64,000 nt of DNA from an uncultured Bermanella sp. (GTDB taxonomy: Bacteria; Pseudomonadota; Gammaproteobacteria; Pseudomonadales; Oceanobacteraceae): the NCBI GenBank assembly GCA_913058575.1, contig CAJXRF010000005.1, positions 52,103 through 116,102 on the forward strand. The letters run 5' to 3'. Under the pieces are notes generated by a model, which was not told where the DNA came from, made no database searches, and saw only the letters and a program-made list of their open reading frames with translations. Positions 18,661 to 29,298 of the stretch are shown here, one piece after another; position 1 is the first letter of the stretch; every line of letters starts with the position of its first letter. A program made the translations under genes and the position numbers.

Positions 18661-19762
18661 ATCCGCACTCTTTGATAAATGCGCCTAGTTTTTTTATGGC
18701 CAGTTCCACTTCTGCATGGCTATTTCCCAATAGATTGATGTGCCCAAGCTTTCGATTTAGGCGCTCTTCCTTCCCGTACAGATGTAAATGTGCATTTGGG
18801 GTGCTTAATACGCTGTCTCGATCACCTGTCTTTCCAATGATGTTGATCATGGCAGCGGACTCTTGCTTGGGTGAAGTGTCACCCAGAGGCATGCCGCTAA
18901 TGGCTCTGACATGGTTTTCAAATTGACCGCAGTGACTGCCTTCCATGCTCCAGTGTCCGGAGTTGTGGACTCTGGGGGCCATCTCATTTACCACTAAGCC
19001 ATTATCACAGTCAAAGAGTTCTAGTGTTAGTACACCCACATGCTCTAAATGGTTCAGCATGGTGGTAATGTAATCTTGTGCTTGCTTTTGCTTTTCTGGG
19101 CTAAGCGCTTTTGCTGGAACTCTAGATATGCGAAGAATGCCTGCTTCATGATCATTCTCGGAGATGGGGTAAACCTTGGTGTTACCTTTTATATCTCGCA
19201 CGGCAATAACCGAGAGTTCTCGGGAGAAATTAACGAATGACTCGGCAATTAATTCATGTGCACCTAGTAACTCCCATGCACCATTAATATCGTCTTCTGT
19301 TTTAACCACTGCCTGGCCTTTTCCGTCGTAGCCCATGGTGGTGGTTTTAAGAACGATAGGCAGGCCAAGTTGCTTGGCCGCATCCAATAAGTCTTCTTTA
19401 CTAGCGACCCTTAAAAAGTTTGCAGTATTTAAACCCAGATCACGAAAGGTGTTTTTCTCTGTTAGGCGGTGCTGGCTTTTACTTAAGGAGGCTTCGCCTG
19501 GGTAAACTGGTTTAATTTGGTTTAATTTTCTAACCAATTCCAAGTTAGTGTTTTCACTTTCGTAAGTAATGACATCAACCGAATCGGCAAATTGTTCAAA
19601 GCTGCCTTGCTCACTTGGGAAAATGCATTTCCCTAAATTACAGCTAGGGGATACCCTTGCCTCATCGTAAAACACAAATTCCACATCTAGTGGAGTTCCA
19701 GCCAGGGCTAGCATGCGGCCAAGTTGTCCTGAGCCAATTACACCAATGCGTTTGAAACTCAT
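18659..19762 (-). CDS. purK: 5-(carboxyamino)imidazole ribonucleotide synthase
   Basis: ATP-grasp; IGVIGSGQLGRMLALAG, NEMAPRVHNSGHWS. Confidence 0.95.
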   Translation of the reverse strand: MSFKRIGVIGSGQLGRMLALAGTPLDVEFVFYDEARVSPSCNLGKCIFPSEQGSFEQFADSVDVITYESENTNLELVRKLNQIKPVYPGEASLSKSQHRLTEKNTFRDLGLNTANFLRVASKEDLLDAAKQLGLPIVLKTTTMGYDGKGQAVVKTEDDINGAWELLGAHELIAESFVNFSRELSVIAVRDIKGNTKVYPISENDHEAGILRISRVPAKALSPEKQKQAQDYITTMLNHLEHVGVLTLELFDCDNGLVVNEMAPRVHNSGHWSMEGSHCGQFENHVRAISGMPLGDTSPKQESAAMINIIGKTGDRDSVLSTPNAHLHLYGKEERLNRKLGHINLLGNSHAEVELAIKKLGAFIKECG

Positions 19763-20257
19763 TTAAAGGTCTCTTGGGTCAGGAATGGAGAGTACTTTTT
19801 CGGTTTGCTTGGCTCTGAATTCAATTAGCTTACTGCGGACTTCTTCGTTATGAAGGGCAATCGTTTGAGCAGCAAGAATGCCAGCATTAGCGGCACCAGC
19901 AGGGCCAATTGCAAGGGTGCCAACGGCGATACCTGCAGGCATTTGGGCAATGGAAAGCAATGAATCGATGCCGTTTAGTGCTTTGCTTTTTACGGGTACA
20001 CCTAAGACTGGCAAGTGAGTTTTGGCTGCCACCATGCCGGGTAGGTGGGCGGCGCCGCCAGCGCCAGCAATAATGATCTGTAAGCCCCTGTCGGCAGCTG
20101 TTTCGGCGTATTCAAATAGTAGGTCTGGTGTGCGGTGGGCAGAAACAACTTTTACTTCGTAGCTAACACCAAACTTTATTAGCATTTCTTCGGCTTTTTC
20201 CATAGTGGGCCAGTCAGATGTTGACCCCATAATTATGCCGACCTGCGGACGATTCAT
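19763..20257 (-). CDS. purE: 5-(carboxyamino)imidazole ribonucleotide mutase
   Basis: [31 protein letters not shown]. Confidence 0.96.
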   Translation of the reverse strand: MNRPQVGIIMGSTSDWPTMEKAEEMLIKFGVSYEVKVVSAHRTPDLLFEYAETAADRGLQIIIAGAGGAAHLPGMVAAKTHLPVLGVPVKSKALNGIDSLLSIAQMPAGIAVGTLAIGPAGAANAGILAAQTIALHNEEVRSKLIEFRAKQTEKVLSIPDPRDL

Positions 20258-20304
20258 TGTGGACTACTCAAGGTTGGAAATGGCGAATTCTAACATAAAA
20301 ATGA

Positions 20305-20329
20305 AAAGGGGCTATGATTCAGCCCCTTT
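20305..20329 (-). terminator. Terminator of the DAHP synthase gene
   Basis: AAAGGGGCT-N7-AGCCCCTTT with T-rich tract on the minus strand. Confidence 0.75.
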
Positions 20330-20336
20330 AAATAGG

Positions 20337-21404
20337 CTAGCGATTTGGAAGGATGTCTTTTAGCTTGTCGTGCATCTTTAGAATGGCTTCTTCGGTTTGG
20401 GACCAAGAAATACAGCCATCAGTAACAGATTGACCATAAACGAGATCGTCTAGGTTAGCTGGGATGCTTTGATTACCAAATTCTAAGTGGGACTCAACCA
20501 TTAAGCCCACGATAGATTTATTGCCTTCTAATATTTGATTGGTTGCATTGTCCATGACTAAAGGCTGCAGAGCAGGGTCCTTGTTGGAATTAGCGTGGCT
20601 ACAATCAATCATGATGTTATTTGCGATGCCAGCCTTCTCAATCTCTTGCTCGCATAGTGCAATGCTGACCGAGTCGTAATTTGGTTTGCCACCTCCGCCG
20701 CGAAGTACAATGTGTCCGTTAGAGTTGCCTTTGGTTTGAACAACGGATACTTGTCCGTCACCATTAATACCCAGAAAACGATGGCTACTAGCAACAGACT
20801 GTAGGGCATTGATGGCCACGGTTAAATTGCCATCGGTTCCATTTTTAAAGCCCACAGCTGAGGATAGGCCGCTCGCCATTTCTCGGTGTGTCTGGCTTTC
20901 AGTAGTTCGTGCTCCAATGGCTGACCAGCTGATTAAATCTTGCAGGTATTGTGGTGAAATTGGGTCAAGTGCCTCAGTGCTTAGTGGTAAGCCTGTGTTG
21001 GCAAGGTCGATAAGTAGCTTACGAGAAATAGTTAAGCCATCTTCTATCTTAAATGTGTCATTTAAGTAAGGGTCGTTTATAAGGCCTTTCCAGCCCACCG
21101 TAGTGCGAGGCTTTTCAAAGTAAACGCGCATAACCAGTAAAATGGTATCGTCTACTTTCTCACTTAAGGTTTTTAAACGCTCGGCGTATTCTTTGGCAGC
21201 TTTTACATCATGAATAGAGCAGGGCCCGATAACCACAAAGAGACGATGATCCTTGCGGTCTAAAATGTCACGAATAGCATTTCGACCGGCTTCAACTGAT
21301 TCTTGAACAGCTTTGTCTACAGGTAATTGCGCTTTTAATTGCTCGGGTGTGATGAGCGGAGCGTTGTTTTCAATGTTTAAATCTTCAAGATGCTTGTTTG
21401 TCAT
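20337..21404 (-). CDS. 3-deoxy-7-phosphoheptulonate (DAHP) synthase, class I
   Basis: 355 aa AroF/G/H family (VVIGPCSIHDVKAAKEYA, MIDCSHANSNKDP); isozyme specificity not assigned. Confidence 0.93.
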   Translation of the reverse strand: MTNKHLEDLNIENNAPLITPEQLKAQLPVDKAVQESVEAGRNAIRDILDRKDHRLFVVIGPCSIHDVKAAKEYAERLKTLSEKVDDTILLVMRVYFEKPRTTVGWKGLINDPYLNDTFKIEDGLTISRKLLIDLANTGLPLSTEALDPISPQYLQDLISWSAIGARTTESQTHREMASGLSSAVGFKNGTDGNLTVAINALQSVASSHRFLGINGDGQVSVVQTKGNSNGHIVLRGGGGKPNYDSVSIALCEQEIEKAGIANNIMIDCSHANSNKDPALQPLVMDNATNQILEGNKSIVGLMVESHLEFGNQSIPANLDDLVYGQSVTDGCISWSQTEEAILKMHDKLKDILPNR

Positions 21405-21555
21405 TGTGCTTACTTTTCCGAAACGGAAGACTGATTTTTTATTAAGGGCTAATCATAGTGTACTTAAGGGGGCTTCTGAAGGGCTTTGTTGGTGTTAAGG
21501 GTAAGAAAGTTGGATATTTAAGGGGAGGCTCGCAGTATGTGGCAAGCCTTGATGG

Positions 21556-21735
21556 TTATTTGGTCAGGCGGTCATTAATTTCTTTGTATTTTAGAACATC
21601 GTCCTCAGGGAATAGGATGTCCTTACCACTCTTGACGCTTTTTAGTAGGTGCTCCCTAGCCCAGCGTTTAACGGTCACCTCACTCACGTTAAGTATCGAA
21701 CAGGCCTCGCCAATGTTTAGCATTTTGTCTGACAT
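21556..21735 (-). CDS. Small excisionase/MerR-type helix-turn-helix protein (59 aa)
   Basis: LNIGEACSILNVSEVTVKRWAREHLLKSVKSGKDILFPEDDVLKY; RBS GGAG upstream of ATG at 21735. Confidence 0.75.
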   Translation of the reverse strand: MSDKMLNIGEACSILNVSEVTVKRWAREHLLKSVKSGKDILFPEDDVLKYKEINDRLTK

Positions 21736-21822
21736 GTTTAATCTCCTTGAATTCATGTTCAAAGTATAGACAGTAATTTCAAACTGCTATGCTTAATATG
21801 AAGTTGGCAGGGTGTAGTCATT

Positions 21823-22320
21823 ATGATTAACCGGATATTGTATGCCACGGATTTAGGTTTATATGGCCCATATTTAATAGAGCAAGTGGCTGTACTGGTA
21901 CAAAGTACGGGTGCAGTGGTTGATTTACTTCATGTGGTGGAACCCATGGGCTTGTTTGCTGAATCAGTTATAGACAGTTTCATGCCTGAAAAAGAGAAGG
22001 AGTATCTAAGGAATAAGGGATTAACAGAGATAATTGAGAAAATCCGATTACAGGTGATTGATACGCTTAAATCTGAATACGCGAACTCATTAAAATTAAT
22101 TAATTTGGATAAGGTGATCATTGAAGTAGGTGAGCCTTCAAAAGTTATTTTGCAGCAATCGGTAGTGGCGCACTATAGTTTAATTATTATAGCGGGCCAC
22201 AGTCAGCATGACTGTGGCGGTGGGGTATTAGGGATTGTGGCTGAAAGGGTGTTGAAAGAGTCAAAAATCCCTGTGTATGTGTTACCAAGAGTGAGCCTTG
22301 ATGATATTGATAGAGGCTAA
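21823..22320 (+). CDS. Universal stress protein family
   Basis: UspA fold (RILYATDLG...SLIIIAGHSQHDCGGGVLGIVAERVLKESKIPVYVLP). Confidence 0.85.
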   Translation: MINRILYATDLGLYGPYLIEQVAVLVQSTGAVVDLLHVVEPMGLFAESVIDSFMPEKEKEYLRNKGLTEIIEKIRLQVIDTLKSEYANSLKLINLDKVIIEVGEPSKVILQQSVVAHYSLIIIAGHSQHDCGGGVLGIVAERVLKESKIPVYVLPRVSLDDIDRG

Positions 22321-22330
22321 TGGTTAGTGA

Positions 22331-23116
22331 TTAAAATATGATGTATTTGAGTCCTAAGGCCATTAATAGGCTGGCCAGTGCTGCCCTTAATATGTTTTCT
22401 GGTAGGCGTGATCCTAATTTACTGCCGAGATGGATGGCTGGAATGGAGCCAACTAATAAAGCGCCTAATAAAGAATAATCCACATTGCCCAGGGATAGAT
22501 GTACTAACCCTCCGATCAAGGTTAGAGGAACGGCGTGAGCGATGTCGGTTCCAATGACATTGATGGAACGTAAATGAGGGTACAACACGATAAGTATGGC
22601 GGTTCCAATGGCGCCAGCGCCTACAGATGAAAGGGTGACCAGAACACCTAACACAGCCCCCATAATAACTGTAATGATGGCTTTGTTTTTTTGTATCCAG
22701 CTTTTTTGTTTTAAATCGGATTGATGTTTGGCGAAAAGCTGTAGTTTTTTCCTAAACAGAAGCAGAGTAGCAGTTAACACAAGCATAACCCCGAGGCACG
22801 TGGTTATGACCCCTGTATACTCTTTATAATCCTCAAAATGGGATTGCAGGATCATTCCTGTAATAATAGCGCTAGGGATGCTTCCCAAAGCTAATAGGCC
22901 TGTTATAGCCCAGCGAATATTATTTTGCTTGTAGTGAGCCACGACTCCGCTAGCCTTAGTGATGGAGGCATAAAGCAAATCAGTGCCTACGGCGATGTGG
23001 GGGGGGATACCAAACATCAAAAGTAGAGGGGTCATTAGTGAGCCGCCACCAATGCCAGTTAGTCCGACAATAAGGCCAACGAGTGCCCCTGCCATTACAT
23101 ATAACAGAAATTCCAT
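22331..23116 (-). CDS. Sulfite exporter TauE/SafE family membrane protein
   Basis: GLTGIGGGSLMTPLLLMFGIPPHIAVGTDLLYASITK; multi-TM. Confidence 0.9.
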   Translation of the reverse strand: MEFLLYVMAGALVGLIVGLTGIGGGSLMTPLLLMFGIPPHIAVGTDLLYASITKASGVVAHYKQNNIRWAITGLLALGSIPSAIITGMILQSHFEDYKEYTGVITTCLGVMLVLTATLLLFRKKLQLFAKHQSDLKQKSWIQKNKAIITVIMGAVLGVLVTLSSVGAGAIGTAILIVLYPHLRSINVIGTDIAHAVPLTLIGGLVHLSLGNVDYSLLGALLVGSIPAIHLGSKLGSRLPENILRAALASLLMALGLKYIIF

Positions 23117-23227
23117 GAATATAGTCTAAGCTTATTAAATACGATCTAAGAGATAGATGGTAAATGTAGCCATTTCCTTCTATTCTGGAAAAGAATATTT
23201 ACTTCTATTTTTATAACCTTTCGTTAG

Positions 23228-24232
<1,005 letters not shown>

Positions 24233-24246
24233 GCTGGGTATTGATT

Positions 24247-24981
24247 TCAGCTTTTTGAAATAATATTTGTAGCGTGTAGGCCGCATTCTTTGCCGCCTTC
24301 ATTTTCCCACCACCAGCGTCCTTCTCGTTCATGCTGATTAGGAAGTACCGGGCGAGTACATGGTTGGCAGCCTATGCTGATGAAGCCAGTTTGGTGCAAA
24401 GGGTTATAAGGCACATCAAACATTTTTATGTAATTCCATACATCCTCAGAGCTCCAATTAGCTAACGGGTTGAATTTGTATAGGGCTTCGTCGATTCCTT
24501 TAAAGGCCGTATCTTGTTGGAAAACAGGGATTGATTGACGAGTGCCAGGGCTTTGATCCTTGCGTTGTCCAGTGATCCAAGCCTGGGCGGTGGACAATTT
24601 ACGTTTGAGTGGTTCAATTTTACGAACGCCGCAGCATTCTGTGTGGCCATCTTCAAAGAAGCTAAACAAACCTTTCTCTTTAACAAATGGCTCCAGTAAT
24701 TCTGCTTTTGGGCTGACCAATTCAATGTCTATATTGTAGTGCTTTCTGACGGTTTCAATGAATGCGTAAGTTTCAGGGTGCAAGCGGCCGGTGTCCAAGC
24801 TGAAAACATGAATGTCCTTTTTGGCCTTTAAAGCGAGGTCAATTAACACAACATCCTCAGCGCCACTGAAAGAAATGGCGATGTTGTCAAACTTATCAAG
24901 GGCATACTTGATGATTTGCTTGGGTTGTTTAGTGTTTAATTCTTGGTCAATTGCAGATATCTCATCTGTATTTATCAGCAT
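24247..24981 (-). CDS. cysH: Assimilatory adenylyl-sulfate (APS/PAPS) reductase, 4Fe-4S type
   Basis: [14 protein letters not shown]; Cys pattern [12 protein letters not shown]...CQPCTRP...KECGLH expected for the 4Fe-4S (APS-using) class. Confidence 0.92.
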   Translation of the reverse strand: MLINTDEISAIDQELNTKQPKQIIKYALDKFDNIAISFSGAEDVVLIDLALKAKKDIHVFSLDTGRLHPETYAFIETVRKHYNIDIELVSPKAELLEPFVKEKGLFSFFEDGHTECCGVRKIEPLKRKLSTAQAWITGQRKDQSPGTRQSIPVFQQDTAFKGIDEALYKFNPLANWSSEDVWNYIKMFDVPYNPLHQTGFISIGCQPCTRPVLPNQHEREGRWWWENEGGKECGLHATNIISKS

Positions 24982-25151
24982 GTGGCTAACCTTGTTGTAA
25001 TTTATGCAGACAATACCAGAACTTAATTAAGCAAAAAATAAGTAACGGGAATATTTTAAGAATGATTGGCTATGAACTTTTTAATTGTTGTTATTGATGC
25101 AAGCAGTCATTACGGCTACAGTAGCGCCTTTTTATGCCTTAGGAGTATACC

Positions 25152-25769
25152 GTGGAGCTAGCTTGTCTTGATTTGGAAGGGGTGTTGATTCCTGAAATAT
25201 GGATTGAATTTGCCAATAAAACGGGTATTGAAGAGCTAAAGGCCACTACTCGCGATATTCCTGATTATGATGTTCTGATGAAGCAGCGTTTAGCGATCTT
25301 GAAAGAGCACGGTTTAAAGCTTGATGATATTCAAGAGGTTATCGCTACTTTGTCGCCCTTGGAAGGTGCTAAAGAGTTTGTTGATTGGCTACGAGAGCGT
25401 TTTCAGGTGGTTATTTTATCTGACACTTTCTATGAATTTGCTCAGCCACTTATGAGGCAATTAGGATTTCCAACACTGCTTTGCCATAAACTTGAAGTAA
25501 GTGAGGAAGGGTATATAACCGACTACAAGCTAAGGCAAGTAGATCCTAAGCGTCAGTCTATTAAGGCGTTTCATAGTCTAAATTACAGATGCATTGCGGC
25601 GGGTGATTCTTATAACGATACAACCATGTTATCGGAAGCAGAAGCTGGTATTTTGTTTAAATCACCTAAAAATGTTATTGAAGAATTTCCGCAGTTTCCT
25701 GCGGTGCACGAATATGATGATCTTAAGCGTGAGTTTTTAAAGGCTAGTAATCGAGATTTAAGTCTGTAG
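25152..25769 (+). CDS. thrH: Bifunctional phosphoserine phosphatase/homoserine phosphotransferase
   Basis: HAD family ThrH-like (ACLDLEGVLIPEIWIEFANKTGI; CIAAGDSYNDTTML); GTG start. Confidence 0.92.
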   Translation: MELACLDLEGVLIPEIWIEFANKTGIEELKATTRDIPDYDVLMKQRLAILKEHGLKLDDIQEVIATLSPLEGAKEFVDWLRERFQVVILSDTFYEFAQPLMRQLGFPTLLCHKLEVSEEGYITDYKLRQVDPKRQSIKAFHSLNYRCIAAGDSYNDTTMLSEAEAGILFKSPKNVIEEFPQFPAVHEYDDLKREFLKASNRDLSL

Positions 25770-27089
25770 TTAGTTATTTAGGCACTCCATGAGCTTGGAA
25801 ATTTTGTCCAAGCTCTCTTGGAGTTCTAGTTCCCATATCGAGTCACTTATAATCCCTCCCCCTGACCAGCAAGTTACTTTTCCTTCTTCAAACATAAAGC
25901 TTCGAATTAAAATATTAGAGTTAAATTTATCGTTTGCCGAATGGTAGAAGGCACTGCCACAATAAAACCCCCGAGGAGTGGCTTCTAACTCATTAATTAC
26001 CTCCATGGCGCGTTTTTTAGGTGCGCCTGTTATGGATCCTCCTGGGAAGGCATCTAAGAAAAGTTTCAATGGACTAATTGTATTGGGTAGGCTCGCTGTT
26101 ACGGTGCTCACAAGATGGTGGACGGTTTCAAATGTTTCAACGTTAAAGAGAGAGGGTACTTTTACATTCGTGGCATTTTTACTAATGTCATTTCTTAGCA
26201 GATCGACAATCATTAGGTTTTCAGCTTGATCTTTCTTACTGTTTTTCAGTTGATCCGCTTGTAGCTTATCCTCTTGAGTTGAGGTTTTTCTGGGTAAGGT
26301 GCCTTTAATTGGTTTGGTTGTGACTGCACCTCGGTCAGTGCTGATAAAGAGCTCTGGCGATGCACTGGCAAAACAAAACTGCTTGTAATTAAAGAAGGAA
26401 GCGAAGGGAACACTGGCGAATTTCTTTAATTTTTCATAGCCATAAATTGGATTGCCTGTGTATTGGCTTGAGAATGATTGCGCCAAATTTACCTGATATA
26501 CATCCCCTGCATTAATGTATGAATGAATGGATTGAATGTTTTCTTGGTATTTCTTTTTAGTCCAGATTGGCTGAAAAGGCTCTTTAATTTCGAACTGTGT
26601 GGCTGTTTGTGGGTGGTCTTTGGCTTTGTTAAAAAGGAGTATTAGATCCTCTTTAGACGTTTTTGATAATTCAGCTAAATAAACAAAGATTGTGCAATTT
26701 TTTAAGTGATCGATTAGGAAAGCCCAGGTGTAAAGTCCGGCGATAAGCGTGGGCAGTGAAGAGTGTGTTGATTGGACAGCAGCCTTGTTGCTTGTAATGC
26801 CTAAATCGTAACTGGCGTGTCCAATGATGCCTCCGGTAAAAGGCAGGTCAGAATCGTTAGCAGGAATTTTGTTGAATAAACAAGAAAGTTCATTTGTTAA
26901 GTCTTGATTGTTTACTTTCCCAAAGGTGACCACTGTATCTGCTGGCTCGGCGCTTATAATGCTCCATCTTCCATTTTCATGATTAGCAAGAGAGCTCTCT
27001 AGCGCAACCAATCCTCCTTTTGGTTGTAATTCATTCAATAGGGTTGAGGAGTTATCAAGATAAGGGAGTTTAGTAATTTCTAATTTCAT
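25770..27089 (-). CDS. pabB: Aminodeoxychorismate synthase component I
   Basis: Chorismate-binding signature (TTKPIKGTLPRKTSTQEDKLQADQLKNSKKDQAENLMIVDLLRND; GSITGAPKKRAMEVI). Confidence 0.9.
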   Translation of the reverse strand: MKLEITKLPYLDNSSTLLNELQPKGGLVALESSLANHENGRWSIISAEPADTVVTFGKVNNQDLTNELSCLFNKIPANDSDLPFTGGIIGHASYDLGITSNKAAVQSTHSSLPTLIAGLYTWAFLIDHLKNCTIFVYLAELSKTSKEDLILLFNKAKDHPQTATQFEIKEPFQPIWTKKKYQENIQSIHSYINAGDVYQVNLAQSFSSQYTGNPIYGYEKLKKFASVPFASFFNYKQFCFASASPELFISTDRGAVTTKPIKGTLPRKTSTQEDKLQADQLKNSKKDQAENLMIVDLLRNDISKNATNVKVPSLFNVETFETVHHLVSTVTASLPNTISPLKLFLDAFPGGSITGAPKKRAMEVINELEATPRGFYCGSAFYHSANDKFNSNILIRSFMFEEGKVTCWSGGGIISDSIWELELQESLDKISKLMECLNN

Positions 27090-27297
27090 AATGCACCAAG
27101 ACTAAGTTAGCTATTTTATCCTGTGTGGCATTAATAGTGTAGTTTTGTCTGGCATGAGGATTGGTTGCTACTTGCACAATTACTTAGTACGTAGGTTCTG
27201 AGTTGTCTTGTGAAACGCACAGATAAGTGGAAATGTTCTCACTAGGGGGGATTGCTAGCCCATTAAAGCTTGGCGGGAAAGGGCAATAGATGTAACA

Positions 27298-28254
27298 ATG
27301 CGTAACCGCGTGTATAGCGGAAAAAATAAAAATAACAAAGTTCATGGCAAAAAAATGTTGGTTTTACTGTTAGCATCATTAATTGGTTATAATTTAATCA
27401 CAGAATTTGTAGAAATTGAGCCTCAACCCAAGGGTGTGGTGTATTTCAATACAGGGTTTGGTGATGGTGCATTGACGCACTTTGAAAATATCGAGCCATT
27501 AACAGAATACAAATACAATAATGTTGTTCGTCAAGCCTATGATTATAGTTGCGGTTCTGCAGCGCTTACCACCTTGCTCGATTTTTACCTAGGAAGAAAC
27601 TTCCAAGAGCGTCAAGTAATGGAAGGGCTCTTACAGTTTGGTGATACTGAAAAGATAGTGGCTCGACGAGGTTTTTCATTGCTAGATATGAAGAGATTGG
27701 TAACCGCATTGGGTCACCCATCTGGCGGATTTAGGGCAGCCGAAGAAGATTTAATAAAATTAGATCACCCAGCCATTGCGCCCATAGAGTACGCAGGCTT
27801 CAAGCATTTTGTTGTGGTTCGCGCGGTAAAAGATAGCCATGTTTATGTGGCAGATCCAGCTCTTGGTAATATAAGTTTTACTCTATCTCGCTTTATGGAA
27901 ATTTGGGATAGAAATGTGCTCTTCATTGTATTTCCGAATGGTCATAAACCGGTAGGAGGATTGGAGGTTAGAGATGAAGACTTAAGGGTGATTGATGAAA
28001 GGACTTTTACTCAAACGGCTTATCGTGACTTTAAAGATGTGTTTCCAGTGGATCACATGAATCTTCCTGCAAGTTATTATAATTCAATTGCTAAAAATAA
28101 AAATAATGCTTATTGGGATGAGGGCGAAGACCCTGCTGACCCAGATGACGATGTACTAATTACAGAGGGTGATGCTGCGTATGACCCTAACTTGGCGAAT
28201 GTTGTTAACACGCCAACTGTTGTAACCAAACAGATTAGATACAGAAGAAAATAA
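27298..28254 (+). CDS. C39-family cysteine peptidase, FapD-like, without ABC transporter domain
   Basis: VVRQAYDYSCGSAALTTLLDFYLGR (oxyanion Q and catalytic C), GFKHFVVVRAVKDSHVYVADPALG (catalytic H and D); single N-terminal TM. Confidence 0.85.
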   Translation: MRNRVYSGKNKNNKVHGKKMLVLLLASLIGYNLITEFVEIEPQPKGVVYFNTGFGDGALTHFENIEPLTEYKYNNVVRQAYDYSCGSAALTTLLDFYLGRNFQERQVMEGLLQFGDTEKIVARRGFSLLDMKRLVTALGHPSGGFRAAEEDLIKLDHPAIAPIEYAGFKHFVVVRAVKDSHVYVADPALGNISFTLSRFMEIWDRNVLFIVFPNGHKPVGGLEVRDEDLRVIDERTFTQTAYRDFKDVFPVDHMNLPASYYNSIAKNKNNAYWDEGEDPADPDDDVLITEGDAAYDPNLANVVNTPTVVTKQIRYRRK

Positions 28255-28273
28255 TAATAAAAGGATTTGCTAC

Positions 28274-29284
28274 ATGCGCTTGTTTTCATTTTCCACCATT
28301 TTTTTATGCTTGTATGGCGCGAATGTGGCTGCAGATGTCTCTGATGCTCGAGAAGCGCTAACAAAAAGTGATAATGATGCCAGTCAGGAAAAAAGTCTTG
28401 AGGAAGTGTTTGAGGCCACTGAAAACAATTACTCGTTAATGAAGAAAGGGCAAACCTCTCTAAACTATAGTCTTAGTTATAGCTATATGGCGGATCAGCG
28501 GATTGAGCTAGAAGTAGTTAATAGTACTATTCGTGCATTTGATGTAAATGCTTCTGCAACCCATAATTTAACAAATAATTTTTCATTTGATTTTGGGTAT
28601 TTAGATAACTTAACACTTGGTTTATCTGTGCCATTGGCGAGCAAGTATGATACGGCTGAGTCAAATAGTAATGCAGGGCTAGGAGACGTTTCCATAAATG
28701 CCAGATGGCAGCCGTACGCTTATGTCCCTGGGGAATTAAGCAGAACAGTTACCGGATCCTTTAAAACAAAAACAGGCGACAGTCCATTTCGAACAATCTC
28801 GGATAAGCGATTACCTACAGGTAGTGGTTATTATACTATTTCTGGAGGCATGTCCGTTAATAAAGTGGTTGATCCTGTAATGCTTTTTGGATCTGGAAGT
28901 GTTAGTTATGGCATTCCAGAAACTGGGATAAATCAGGTGAACGGTTCACTGGTATTAAGTGAGGTTCGTCCCGGTGTGTCCACAGCATTTTCTGGTGGAT
29001 TCGCTTATTCCTTATCTTATGATGTGTCGCTTACAATGTCCTTCCAGGGTTCATATACCGATAAAGCTAAATATATTTTTCGAACAGGAGAAGAAGTTGA
29101 GACATCTTCAGTGATGTCAGGTGTGCTCAATTTTAGTTTAGGTGTGAGGATGTCACCTAAAACTATTACCAATGTTGGGGTGGGTTTTGGTATGACGGAA
29201 GACTCGCCAGATATATTATTGTCTTTATCTATGCCAATTAATATGAACGGTTTAAAAGCCAAATTTTTACCAGCTTCTTCATAG
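28274..29284 (+). CDS. Outer-membrane beta-barrel transporter-like protein (FapF/MetA-pathway-like)
   Basis: Signal peptide, short N-terminal helical segment, then alternating barrel-like beta strands. Confidence 0.65.
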   Translation: MRLFSFSTIFLCLYGANVAADVSDAREALTKSDNDASQEKSLEEVFEATENNYSLMKKGQTSLNYSLSYSYMADQRIELEVVNSTIRAFDVNASATHNLTNNFSFDFGYLDNLTLGLSVPLASKYDTAESNSNAGLGDVSINARWQPYAYVPGELSRTVTGSFKTKTGDSPFRTISDKRLPTGSGYYTISGGMSVNKVVDPVMLFGSGSVSYGIPETGINQVNGSLVLSEVRPGVSTAFSGGFAYSLSYDVSLTMSFQGSYTDKAKYIFRTGEEVETSSVMSGVLNFSLGVRMSPKTITNVGVGFGMTEDSPDILLSLSMPINMNGLKAKFLPASS

Positions 29285-29298
29285 CGAGTAATACAAAG

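Noticed and set aside
19502-19514. TAAACTGGTTTAA resembling a PsrA half-site pair
   Set aside because: Inside the purK coding sequence with wrong flanking bases.
24247-24981. CysH with extra Cys pairs as an unusual enzyme
   Set aside because: CC...CxxC is the known 4Fe-4S APS reductase variant, common in pseudomonads and relatives.
27160-27178. Possible sigma-54 promoter (GG...GC spacing) upstream of the C39 cassette
   Set aside because: The GG and GC elements are separated by 9 rather than 10 nt and the flanking consensus is poor.
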